Positions 7,730 through 15,435 of a stretch of 19,243 bases of DNA are shown one piece after another (position 1 is the first letter of the stretch; every line of letters starts with the position of its first letter). Under the pieces are notes generated by a model. It was not told the DNA's origin, ran no database searches, and saw nothing but the letters and a program-made list of their open reading frames with translations. The position numbers were made by a program, and so were the translations under genes. Source of the stretch: JBCCGI01 sp039029355 (lineage in GTDB: Bacteria; Planctomycetota; UBA1135; GCA-002686595); contig JBCCGI010000122.1 in assembly GCA_039029355.1 (NCBI GenBank), positions 1 through 19,243 of the forward strand. Reading direction: 5' to 3'.

Positions 7730-10594
7730 CTAGGGCGCTTCGGCCACCAGCGTCCACTCGAGCTCGATCGACCCGTCGCGCTGCGCGGGGACCGTGAAGA
7801 TCGCCGGCTCGAAGCCGGGCAGCTCAACGCGGATGAGAGATTGCTCACGCGGGAGGCGAAGCAGCGCGAGCCCCTCACGCCGGAACCCGCGTTGGGCGGG
7901 GAACCATGCGGTCGACACCTTGGCGAGCTGCACCTCGCTCCGTCCGCGCAGCTGCCGCCCGCGTGCGGTGGGGTAGAGCGTGCGTCCGAGGGTGCGCGGG
8001 TCCGCCGGCGGACGGGGCGAGAGGACGAAGGTCCCGGCGCCGAGCGTCTCGAGCGCCGGGCGGCGGACGGGAATCGGCGTGCCGTCTTCGCGGCGGAGGA
8101 GGACCTGCACCGGGGGGCCCGCGCTCGCGCAGGTGACCGGGAGCACGACCCGGAGCTCCGGCTCGGAAGCGGGCGCGGGGACGCGCACCGGCGCCGCGAG
8201 CTGCGGATGGCGGACGAGCAGCGTGAGGTCGCCGGCCGGCAGCCCGCACAGCTCGCCCCGCGCCAGACGCGAGAGTGGCGCATGGTCGAGGAAGAGGCCT
8301 CCCTGCTGCGTGAAGAGCGCGCGGTCGTCGGCATCGCGGGCGAATACCAGCGCGCTGGGCTGCGGAGCGCCCGAGGCGTCGACGACCTCGAACGCGAGGT
8401 CGCGCGGGGCGCCGGTGAGGTCCAGCGTGGTGTCGATCCGCCCCGAGTCGCGCGCCGGACCGAGGTCGAGCACGCGCAGCTCGTGGCCCGGACGCTCGAC
8501 GATGGCCACGATCGGCTCGCCGCCGGGGACCGACGCGACGAAGCTGCGCGCGCCGGTTTCGCGCTCGGCGCCGTCCGCCGCGGTGGCCGGGACGCGGACC
8601 GTGCCGGCCAGCAGCTTCACGCTCGTCCCCTCGGCGCCCGGTGCGTCTGTCACGCGGAGCACCACCTCGACCGCGGCGGCCACCGGGACGTTCACCTGGA
8701 ACCCCTCCGCGCCCGCGCGCGATTCCTGCCACTCGGTGCAGCGGTCGCCGCGCTCGTCCAGCGCCGCGACGCCGACCGGATCCGAGCCGAGCCCCTCGAC
8801 CTGGAACCGCCCGTCCGCGTCGGCCTCCAGCTCGCGGACGGCGTACAAGGGCGCGCGGTGCGTGGCCACGTACTCGACGCCTTCGATGTGCTCCGGCAGG
8901 CGTGAGTAGGCGACCGCAAGCCGGGCCCCCGGCACCGCCGCCCCGCCCCGGCCCACCGCGCGCCCGACGAGCGCGTCGCTCGGCGCGAGCTCGATCACCT
9001 GCGGCTCGCCGGCGTACCGCGCCGGATAGAACGGGCCGCGCACCGCCGAGCCGGCCGGCGACCCCTCGGGCGGCGCGATACGCACGAAGATCGGAAGGCG
9101 CGAGCTGAGCCGCTGGAGCACCGCCCGACCGGTCGCGTCGGTGGCCACCGCGTCGTGCAGCCGCGTGTCGAAGCCGGCCACCTCGACGCCCGCGAGCGCG
9201 GCTCCCGAGGGGCCTAGGATGCGGACCGCGAGCGTCGCATTCGAGTTGAGCCGCACGGTGGTCTCGGGCTCGCCGCCGGGGCGCACCTCGCGCGGCGCGT
9301 AGCCGGGCGCGGCGAACGCGAGGCGCCGCTCTCCGACGGGGGCGCGGAAGCGAACCTCGCCCTGCGCGTCGGCGTGCGCGCGCCACCCGAGTCGGCGCGA
9401 GTACCACACGCCGAGCAGCTTGGGCCGCCGCCTGGCGAGGCCCGAGCCCACCTGCAGCGTGACCTCGGTCCCCGGCAGCGGTCGGTCGTCGGTGTCCGTT
9501 ACCCGCACGCGTTGGGCGAGCACCTCGCCGAGGATCAGCTCGACGTCGCGCAGCTCGAGCGCGCCGGTCTCGCGCGGACGCACCTCGAGGCACTCGAGCG
9601 CGGCGAGCTCGTCGCTCCAGGCCCAGACCCGCGCGTCGCCGTGGATCGGCGGCAGCGCGAACGCGCCGTCGGCATCGGTGGTGGCGAGGAACAGCGGCTC
9701 GCCGTCGACGTGCCCCGGCTGCGCGACGTCGGCGCGGAACACGCCGACGGTGACGCCCGGGAGCGGCGCCCCGCCGGCGTCGATGCAGCGCCCGGCCGGC
9801 GCGGCGGCAGGCGCTCTTTCGGCGAGCAGCTGCGTGCCGGTGGGCGCCGTCGGCGGCACGAGCAACCCGGTGCCCGGCGAAGCCGCGGCCTCCGGGCGCC
9901 CGGGCGGGCTCCAGAGGGCCGGAGCGGACCCATGGTCGGGCGCGCGGAGACTCCAGACGAGGGCGGCTCCCGCCACCGTCGTCGCGCCGAGCGTGAGGAC
10001 GGCGCGGGCGGTCGCCGGGCGCGTGCGTCCGCGCAAGAGCGTGGCGAGCAGAAGCCCGAGCAGCCCGAGGAAACCCGGCGGCCCCTGGGCGCCGCGCGGA
10101 CGGAACGGTTCGAGGCGGGCGTCCGAACGCAGCAGCGCGAGCCCGCGGTGGATGCGCGACCGCGCGGTGCCGGCCGAGATGCGCTGGCGACGGGCGATCT
10201 CGCTCGGCGGCAGGCCCTCGGAGAAGCGCAGGCGCACCGCGCTGCGATAGGGCTCCTTGAGGCGCGCCAGGGCGTCTGTGACCGCTCGGCGGCGCTCGTC
10301 GACCAGGTGCGCGTCGGCCGCCGAGGGCAGGCTCTCGCCGCGCGCGCTCGCGCTCTCGCGGCGGAACCGGCGGTCGTCGAGCCGCCGCAGCTCCCGGGCG
10401 CGGTTGCGCACCACCGTCGCGAACCACCCGCGCAGGCTGCTGCCCCGAGCCGGGCGGTATTCGAGCGCGCGCAGGAGCGAGTCCTGCGCCACGTCGTCGG
10501 CCGCGTCGCCGCAGACCTCGGACGCGACGGCGCGCACGAAGTCGGCGTGCTCTAGGACGTCGCTCTCGTCGATCCGGGGCTCGCTCGGGTCCAT
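7730..10594 (-). CDS. Membrane-tethered ECF sigma factor fused to carboxypeptidase-regulatory-like domains
   Basis: This 954-residue protein is counted from the ATG at 10594. A GGAGG lies 13 nt upstream, longer than ideal; ATG 10615 and TTG 10651 are in-frame alternatives without better sites. Sigma region 2 is at about residues 15-70 (DDVAQDSLLRALE, GWFATVVRNRARELRR). Region 4 is at about 105-157 (LKEPYRSAVRLRFSEGLPP, then SEIARRQRISAGTARSRIHR). Hydrophobic segments at 174-188 and 196-216 anchor the protein. A Pro/Ala-rich linker leads into about six beta-sandwich domains (264-954) of the CnaB/carboxypeptidase-regulatory type, shown by repeats such as GGAPLPGVTV...TDADGAFALP and DRPLPGTEVTL...ADAQGEVRF. 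The likely topology is sigma domain inside, beta domains in the periplasm. No separate anti-sigma gene is adjacent, so the extension may do that job; this is inference. The giant secreted protein follows 119 nt downstream and is a possible target. Confidence 0.85.
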   Translation of the reverse strand: MDPSEPRIDESDVLEHADFVRAVASEVCGDAADDVAQDSLLRALEYRPARGSSLRGWFATVVRNRARELRRLDDRRFRRESASARGESLPSAADAHLVDERRRAVTDALARLKEPYRSAVRLRFSEGLPPSEIARRQRISAGTARSRIHRGLALLRSDARLEPFRPRGAQGPPGFLGLLGLLLATLLRGRTRPATARAVLTLGATTVAGAALVWSLRAPDHGSAPALWSPPGRPEAAASPGTGLLVPPTAPTGTQLLAERAPAAAPAGRCIDAGGAPLPGVTVGVFRADVAQPGHVDGEPLFLATTDADGAFALPPIHGDARVWAWSDELAALECLEVRPRETGALELRDVELILGEVLAQRVRVTDTDDRPLPGTEVTLQVGSGLARRRPKLLGVWYSRRLGWRAHADAQGEVRFRAPVGERRLAFAAPGYAPREVRPGGEPETTVRLNSNATLAVRILGPSGAALAGVEVAGFDTRLHDAVATDATGRAVLQRLSSRLPIFVRIAPPEGSPAGSAVRGPFYPARYAGEPQVIELAPSDALVGRAVGRGGAAVPGARLAVAYSRLPEHIEGVEYVATHRAPLYAVRELEADADGRFQVEGLGSDPVGVAALDERGDRCTEWQESRAGAEGFQVNVPVAAAVEVVLRVTDAPGAEGTSVKLLAGTVRVPATAADGAERETGARSFVASVPGGEPIVAIVERPGHELRVLDLGPARDSGRIDTTLDLTGAPRDLAFEVVDASGAPQPSALVFARDADDRALFTQQGGLFLDHAPLSRLARGELCGLPAGDLTLLVRHPQLAAPVRVPAPASEPELRVVLPVTCASAGPPVQVLLRREDGTPIPVRRPALETLGAGTFVLSPRPPADPRTLGRTLYPTARGRQLRGRSEVQLAKVSTAWFPAQRGFRREGLALLRLPREQSLIRVELPGFEPAIFTVPAQRDGSIELEWTLVAEAP

Positions 10595-10626
10595 AGGGGG
10601 GGCACCCGCCTCCATGCCATGGACGC

Positions 10627-10638
10627 GGGAGCGCTCCC
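10627..10638. promoter_or_regulatory. 12-bp perfect palindrome upstream of the sigma fusion start
   Basis: GGGAGCGCTCCC is a perfect palindrome 33 bases upstream of the ATG at 10594 and downstream of the terminator hairpin of the previous gene. It could be an operator or an mRNA hairpin. Alternatively it may be chance in GC-rich DNA. Confidence 0.3.
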
Positions 10639-10664
10639 ACAATCCTGCCAAAATCGCAAGCGGC

Positions 10665-10699
10665 CCCCCGGAAGCGCCTGGGAGGGGCGCTTCCGGGGG
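10665..10699 (-). terminator. Strong hairpin terminator after the 909-residue secreted protein gene
   Basis: CCCCCGGAAGCGCC (10665-10678) pairs perfectly over 14 bp with GGCGCTTCCGGGGG (10686-10699) around a 7-nt loop. It starts 16 nt after the TAA of the gene ending at 10715. On the minus strand a TTTT lies about 14 nt past the stem, further than in a classical terminator. The hairpin would also isolate the sigma fusion from the upstream gene. Confidence 0.6.
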
Positions 10700-10714
10700 C
10701 CCGGGCCTCTCCCT

Positions 10715-13444
10715 TTACCAGTTCTGGACCGCCCCTAGCAGTACGGCTTGGCTGCCCCACTGCCAGAAGTTGCCGGAGTTGAAGTCGATCGGGTTCTTGT
10801 TCTCGAGCGAGCCCTGAACGGCCGCCGCACAGGCTGCCGCCGTTCCGCTGCAGTTCACGCCCGCCGACATACCCGCGTACTCGACGAAGATCCCGTCGCC
10901 CGTGAGCCGCGCGGCGTGGCCCATCGCGGCCCAGAAGTAGAAGACCCCGTCCTTGAGCCCGGTGGTGGGGAAGCACATCCCCGGCAGGTCGGACTCACAG
11001 CAGAAGATCGTCAGCGGCATCGGCGTGGCCGAGACCGGCGGCTTCGGGTCGGCGTAGGGCGAGGCCTCCAGCTTGACGTGGACGTGGTTGCCGCTCTCGT
11101 TCCAGCTCGCCGGCGCGAGGTGTCCGATCAGCGACTTTTCGAGCATCGCGTCCAGGGAGGCGCGTTCGGGCGAGCCGTCCGCGTACACGCTGCGCGCGAA
11201 GGCCAGCATCGCGTTGTTGACGATCATCTCCTCCCACGGCTTGCGCCCCCGGTCGTCGCCGGGGAGCCCGCCGCAGAGCTTGTTCGCGACGTGCGCGTAG
11301 ACGAAGCCGAAGGCGTAGGGCGTCGAGGTCGCGTCGTCGACGAACGCGGGATCGACGACCTCGGTGATGCTGTCTTCCAGGAGCGTGACGACGGCGTCGC
11401 ACCAGGGCTGCATGCGCGTCCGCCAGGTGTCGTCGGCCAGCGCGAAGTACGACGCGACGGCGTCCCAGCCCCAACCCTCGCCGCGGCCCATGTTGTTGCC
11501 GGAGCTCGGGTGCGCGTTGGCGAAGTTCTGGTCGTAGCGCAGGCTGTGGTCGGTGAACGTGTCGCTCGACCCCGACTTGGGGAAGTCGGTGTAGCTCATG
11601 CGGTATTGCTCCGCGTAGAGCCGCAGGTCGTCCTTGGCGAGCGGGTCGTTCCCGATCCACGCGAGGGCCTTGAGGTCTTTCGTCGCGCGGATGCCGTGCT
11701 GCGCGTCGTGCGGGTCGTAGTTGAGGAGTGCCGCGGCGTAGGCCGGGACGAGTCCCTGCTGGACGACGTAGTCGTTCTGGGGCCACGGCGAGCCGGGGCC
11801 GCAGAAGGCGGGATCCAGGTGCGAGTCGACGTTGAACCCCGACGGGTCGAAGGCGGGCTGGCCGGTCGGGCCGAGCGGGCAGTGCCCGCAGCCTGAGTCC
11901 TCGACCAGCAGATCCTCGAAGCCGGTCGGTTCGCCGTCCGCGCCGTAGAGCGCCGTCGGCATGCGGTCGATCATGCGCCGGTGCAGGAGCTGGTGGCGCA
12001 CGTAGCCATCGCGGCTGTGACCCGCCAGCGTGCGCGCGCCGCTGCTGAAGTCGATCGCCTCGCCGCTCGCCTGGCCGCCGTAGGGGACGCCCTCGGGGCT
12101 CGCGTAGCCGAGCGACGCGGCGACCCCGATGTGGGGCTCCGAAAAGCCCTCGGTGTCGTCCGCCACGCCGTCCTTCAGGAAGCCGAGCAGGTCCGAGAGC
12201 TTGTCCCGCAACACCGGCAGCCCGCCGTAGGAGGGGTTCGTGAAGTCCAGGCTCGGCACGAGCAGGTGCTGGCCGAGGAAGGTCGCCGTATCGGGGTGCT
12301 GCCACGACAGGTAGGGGATCGAAGCGGTGCCTCCCGAGGTCGCGAAGCCGAGCCCCTCCTGGTTGAGGAAGGCCGCGGCGACGTCCTTGTCCTCGTAGCG
12401 CGACACGATCCCGCGCCGGATCAGCCGGCCGCGACAGCGCATCAGGTGCGCGCTCCCGTCCGGCATCGGCTTGACCAGCGGGAAGATGCGGTAGCGGTTC
12501 ACGCCGACCCACGGGAGGTCGACCACCTCGCTCTCGCTGCCCTGGAATGAGGTCGGATCGGGGAACTGCGGCTGGAACCAGCGGCGCTTGTCCTCGTCGT
12601 AGACGCCGTCCTCGTAGAAGTCGAAGAAGCTCTCGCGCACCCAGACCTCGATGCTCTTGAAGTAGATGTCGCCGAGCGCGTCGTCGAGCGTCGCCGCCGG
12701 GTCGGACCCGTCGCCGCCGTTGCTGATGCGCAGGTCCAGGTGCACCACGTCCTCGCCGGCCTCGGTGCTCACGTAGGCATGCACGCCGAGCGCGTGCGGA
12801 TACGGGTTCTGCACGACTTCAAAGGCCTCCATCACCTCGTACGTCTGGAGCGTGACCTTGGCCGGCCCCGAGCGGACCAGCTTCGCCCCTCCGGAGCCGC
12901 GCAGCGGCAGGGACACGTACCGGTTGCCGAGCATGTCCTCGAGCACGACGGCCAGCGACGCGTTCTTGTCCAGCCAGGCCGCGAGCAGCGGCGTGATGCC
13001 CTCGGGCCCGTTCTTCAGGGCCGACTTGTCGTCCGGAAGCGACGGCGGCGCGGTCACCGTGGAGTCGTAGATCACCTGGTAGCGCACCTGTTGGCCCGTC
13101 GTCCAGGCGGGGTTGCGCCGCACCTTGGCGAGCACCTCGACCGCCGACGGCGCATCCGTGCCGGGGAAGCGCGCGACCGTCTCGACCTGCGTGGAGGCGA
13201 TCGGCGTGCCGTCGTAGTCGAGCACCGTCAGCGGCATCAGGCCCTGGAGGGGCATGTTCTCCCGGGTGGGCAGCACGCCGTGGAGCACGAGCTCCTCGGC
13301 GGCCGGCGCGGGGAGCGACAGCTCGCCGATGACGGTGCCGTCGGGCAGGGTCTGCGCCCCCGAGGGAGCGGCGAAGAGGGCGAGGGCAAGCGGAAGACCG
13401 AGGCACGCGCGGCGCGCGCGCTCCCGGGCGATGGAGTCGTTCAT
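10715..13444 (-). CDS. Large secreted protein of unknown function, possibly with a polysaccharide-lyase-like fold
   Basis: The start is the ATG at 13444, giving 909 residues. It is followed by a basic region and a signal peptide (GLPLALALFAAPSGA, cleavage near 30/31); the frame extends 22 codons further up without a signal. Residues about 40-130 read as a beta-rich domain with DYDGTPIASTQVETVARFPG, reminiscent of the N-terminal RIFT-barrel of PcRGLX/YetA-like exo-rhamnogalacturonan lyases. The middle and C-terminal parts are rich in Trp, Tyr and His and largely helical (GRGEGWGWDAVASYFALAD; NVDSHLDPAFC), as in alpha/alpha-toroid carbohydrate enzymes. Cysteine groups (CGHC; CCESDLPGMC) suggest disulfides outside the cytoplasm. 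I cannot name catalytic residues and do not recognise the family with confidence. It is followed by a strong hairpin, so it is probably transcribed alone. Polysaccharide binding or cleavage is a hypothesis only. Confidence 0.75.
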   Translation of the reverse strand: MNDSIARERARRACLGLPLALALFAAPSGAQTLPDGTVIGELSLPAPAAEELVLHGVLPTRENMPLQGLMPLTVLDYDGTPIASTQVETVARFPGTDAPSAVEVLAKVRRNPAWTTGQQVRYQVIYDSTVTAPPSLPDDKSALKNGPEGITPLLAAWLDKNASLAVVLEDMLGNRYVSLPLRGSGGAKLVRSGPAKVTLQTYEVMEAFEVVQNPYPHALGVHAYVSTEAGEDVVHLDLRISNGGDGSDPAATLDDALGDIYFKSIEVWVRESFFDFYEDGVYDEDKRRWFQPQFPDPTSFQGSESEVVDLPWVGVNRYRIFPLVKPMPDGSAHLMRCRGRLIRRGIVSRYEDKDVAAAFLNQEGLGFATSGGTASIPYLSWQHPDTATFLGQHLLVPSLDFTNPSYGGLPVLRDKLSDLLGFLKDGVADDTEGFSEPHIGVAASLGYASPEGVPYGGQASGEAIDFSSGARTLAGHSRDGYVRHQLLHRRMIDRMPTALYGADGEPTGFEDLLVEDSGCGHCPLGPTGQPAFDPSGFNVDSHLDPAFCGPGSPWPQNDYVVQQGLVPAYAAALLNYDPHDAQHGIRATKDLKALAWIGNDPLAKDDLRLYAEQYRMSYTDFPKSGSSDTFTDHSLRYDQNFANAHPSSGNNMGRGEGWGWDAVASYFALADDTWRTRMQPWCDAVVTLLEDSITEVVDPAFVDDATSTPYAFGFVYAHVANKLCGGLPGDDRGRKPWEEMIVNNAMLAFARSVYADGSPERASLDAMLEKSLIGHLAPASWNESGNHVHVKLEASPYADPKPPVSATPMPLTIFCCESDLPGMCFPTTGLKDGVFYFWAAMGHAARLTGDGIFVEYAGMSAGVNCSGTAAACAAAVQGSLENKNPIDFNSGNFWQWGSQAVLLGAVQNW

Positions 13445-13582
13445 GGTGGCTTTCGTCTCGTTGGGATCCGGAGCCGTCGAGGCGTTCGGCCTCGCCGGTC
13501 TCCAAGCCATCCATGCCGCGGCCCGCGCGGCGTTCCCTCCATTCGCGCGAAAGCGGCTTCGATCGCGCCTCGCGCCGGTGCG

Positions 13583-14521
13583 CTACGCCAGTCGGTACAC
13601 CGCGTAGATCAGCAGCAGCGCGAGCGACGTCTGCTTGATGATGGTGTACGCCGCGCGGTGCTTGCGCTTGAGCCCGATGAAGAATGTCTTCGCTCCGAAC
13701 ACGACCGGCGTCGCCCGGTTGAGCAGTCCGACCGCTTCGCCCGGCTCGTTGTGGCTCGCGGTGATCCCGAAGATGCGCCGGTTCATGAACGACAGGAAGG
13801 CGCGCATCGGAGCCGTGTGGACCGGACGCGTGAAGTCGCAGAACAGGATGATCCGCGGGGTGTCGGTGTCGTTGCGGGCCCAGTGCACGAAGGTCTGGTC
13901 GAAGACGACGTCTTCGCCGTCGCGCCACGAGTACTCCTCGCCGTCGACCCAGATGCGGCAGTCCTCGGAGTTCGGCGTGACCAGTCCGAGGTGGTAGCGC
14001 ACCGAGTTGGCGAAGGGATCGCGGTGGCGCCCGAGCTTCTTGCCGGGCGGGAGCAGCGTGAAGGCCGCCGAGTTCAGCTGCGGGATCGACTGCAGGAGCT
14101 CGACCGTGCGCGGGCAGGCCTTGCGGGCCGACGGCAGGAAGTCGCTGTACCACTTCAGGTGGAAGCGCTTCCAGCCGCGGCGCTGGAACCCCATGAACGT
14201 CAGGTCCTTGTGCTTCTCGTCGTAGCGGATCTGGTCGGTCGTCAGCAGCGCGACCGCCTCGTCGCGGATCGTCTTCCAGTTGTCGCGCAGCGGCGCGGCC
14301 TGGGGGAAGGCCGCCAGGTCCAGGAACGCCTTGTTCGGCACGGCCGAGAAGCCGTACAGCAGGCAGTTGAACCAGGCGAACATGCCCGAGTGCTCGGTGA
14401 GCTGCCGGCGGAACCGCAGCCGCACCTTGCCCCGGTAGTGGACCGCCAGCACGCAGGCCAGGTAAAGGCCCACGAGGACGAGCAGAGAGGCTTGGAGCGT
14501 GGTCAGACCGAGCGCGATCAT
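13583..14521 (-). CDS. LpxO-like Fe(II)/2-oxoglutarate dioxygenase (aspartyl/asparaginyl beta-hydroxylase family)
   Basis: This 312-residue protein starts at the ATG at 14521. It has an N-terminal membrane segment (about residues 5-27) and a hydrophobic C-terminus (about 297-310), the layout and length of LpxO. LpxO adds a 2-hydroxyl to a lipid A acyl chain at the inner membrane. The catalytic core fits the Asp/Arg hydroxylase domain (PF05118). It shows HRD at 166-168 (iron ligand His166), then SVRYHLGLVTPNSEDCRIWV, GEDVVFDQTFVHWARNDTD with the second iron ligand His213, and Arg223 for 2-oxoglutarate. These stretches closely recall LpxO as I remember it. The substrate could instead be another lipid, or a protein Asp/Asn as in other family members. 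The gene has its own promoter overlapping the start and is isolated from the upstream gene by a terminator, so it is probably monocistronic. Confidence 0.85.
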   Translation of the reverse strand: MIALGLTTLQASLLVLVGLYLACVLAVHYRGKVRLRFRRQLTEHSGMFAWFNCLLYGFSAVPNKAFLDLAAFPQAAPLRDNWKTIRDEAVALLTTDQIRYDEKHKDLTFMGFQRRGWKRFHLKWYSDFLPSARKACPRTVELLQSIPQLNSAAFTLLPPGKKLGRHRDPFANSVRYHLGLVTPNSEDCRIWVDGEEYSWRDGEDVVFDQTFVHWARNDTDTPRIILFCDFTRPVHTAPMRAFLSFMNRRIFGITASHNEPGEAVGLLNRATPVVFGAKTFFIGLKRKHRAAYTIIKQTSLALLLIYAVYRLA

Positions 14522-14527
14522 CCGCCG

Positions 14528-14556
14528 ACCGTATCGACGCGTGCGGGCCCGATCAA
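14528..14556 (-). promoter_or_regulatory. Sigma-70-type promoter giving a leaderless LpxO-like transcript
   Basis: On the minus strand a TTGATC -35 box (14556-14551) is followed, after exactly 17 nt, by a TACGGT -10 box (14533-14528). The -10 ends 6 nt before the ATG at 14521. Transcription would therefore start at or next to the start codon. No Shine-Dalgarno sequence is seen before this ATG, which fits. Confidence 0.55.
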
Positions 14557-14609
14557 GAAACGCCGCCGACAGCCCCGGGCTCGGCCCCGCGGCCGGGAGG
14601 GCCCGGCCC

Positions 14610-14652
14610 AAAAAGACAGCGCCCCCGGCCGCCGAGGACGGCCAGGGGCGCT
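14610..14652 (-). terminator. Intrinsic terminator after the small anchored exported protein gene
   Basis: On the minus strand a 14-bp stem (14652-14639 with 14631-14618, one mismatch, 7-nt loop) is followed 3 nt later by TTTTT (14614-14610). It lies 58 nt after the stop of the gene ending at 14711 and before the promoter of the LpxO-like gene. The plus-strand reading also ends in a short TTT, but no plus-strand gene needs it. Confidence 0.85.
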
Positions 14653-14710
14653 TTAGAGGCTGCTTGGACGGAGCAGGCCGGGCCGGGCCCGCTGCGCCTG
14701 AGCGGGTCGA

Positions 14711-15409
14711 CTAGCGACGGAAGCGGCGGATGACCGAGCCGAGCAGGCCGGCGATCATCATGCCGATGCCGAGACCGGCCATCGGGCTGCTGGCGAGGCT
14801 GAACTCCATCGGGCGGACGGCCTTGAGCGAGCCGTGCGACGAGTAGCTGATGACGCCGGTGGAGGCGTCGACCGAGTTGATGGTGTTCCAGTCCGAAAGC
14901 GTGACCTTCGAGCCGTTGAGGCACGGGTTCGTCTTGGAGACGAAGTCCTTGATGGTGGTCGTGACCTTGATGGTCTGACCGACCGGAACGTCGCACTTGG
15001 CGCCGAAGTCCGAGCCGAGGTAGATACCGGAGGCCGAGATGTCGCCGGTGGCGTCGCCGCCGAGCTCCTCGTTGTAGCCGTCGATCGACGCCCGGAGGGC
15101 GTACGAGCCGTTGTCGAGCGCGATCAGCACGGCGTCGAGCGCGGCGCAGGTCGCGGCCGTCCAGGAACCCTCGGTGCCGGCGAAGTCGACCCAGTCGGCG
15201 CCGAACTTCTTCGAGCCGGCCGTGAAGCTCATCGAGGTGAGGCCGCCGCCCTCGGCGGGCTTGACCGCGTAGCCGGACTCGGTCGCCGACAGGGGCAGGG
15301 ACACGGCGAGCACGCCACCGTGAGAGTAGGTCTCAACCGTCTTCGACTGAGCGGCGACGGGCGCCGCGGCGGCAAGAAGGACGGCAAGGGAAAGCGAACG
15401 CTTGAGCAT
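14711..15409 (-). CDS. Small exported protein with C-terminal hydrophobic/basic anchor
   Basis: This 232-residue protein starts at the ATG at 15409, directly before a clear signal peptide (MLKRSLSLAVLLAAAAPVAA, cleavage before QSK). The body is beta-rich, Gly/Ser/Thr/Asp-rich and contains three cysteines (TCAAL, KCDVP, PCLNG). It ends in a tripartite tail: a short polar stretch, a hydrophobic helix (GLGIGMMIAGLLGSVI, about residues 212-227) and RRFRR. That is the layout of exosortase- or rhombosortase-type C-terminal sorting signals, but no PEP, IPTL or GlyGly motif is present, so it may simply be a membrane anchor. I do not recognise the body domain. A terminator follows it, and an AGTAGATC direct repeat lies upstream, so it is probably a single-gene, regulated unit. 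Its codon and base use look like its neighbours'. Confidence 0.75.
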   Translation of the reverse strand: MLKRSLSLAVLLAAAAPVAAQSKTVETYSHGGVLAVSLPLSATESGYAVKPAEGGGLTSMSFTAGSKKFGADWVDFAGTEGSWTAATCAALDAVLIALDNGSYALRASIDGYNEELGGDATGDISASGIYLGSDFGAKCDVPVGQTIKVTTTIKDFVSKTNPCLNGSKVTLSDWNTINSVDASTGVISYSSHGSLKAVRPMEFSLASSPMAGLGIGMMIAGLLGSVIRRFRR

Positions 15410-15435
15410 GGGTAGCTGCCTGTTGCTTGGGTGCA

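Noticed and set aside
10595..10651. Longer starts (TTG 10651, ATG 10615) for the sigma fusion
   Set aside because: No ribosome site precedes them, and the extra residues cross the palindrome without adding to sigma region 2. The ATG at 10594 is preferred, though not certain.
7875..10976. A 1033-codon minus-strand frame overlapping the sigma fusion
   Set aside because: The product is Arg/Pro/Ala-rich without domains, in a different frame from the sigma and beta domains, and it crosses a strong terminator hairpin.
13445..13582. Gap between the LpxO-like gene and the 909-residue protein searched for a promoter or small RNA
   Set aside because: Only a short GCGCGA/TCGCGC inverted repeat without T-run is present, and no convincing -35/-10 pair was found.
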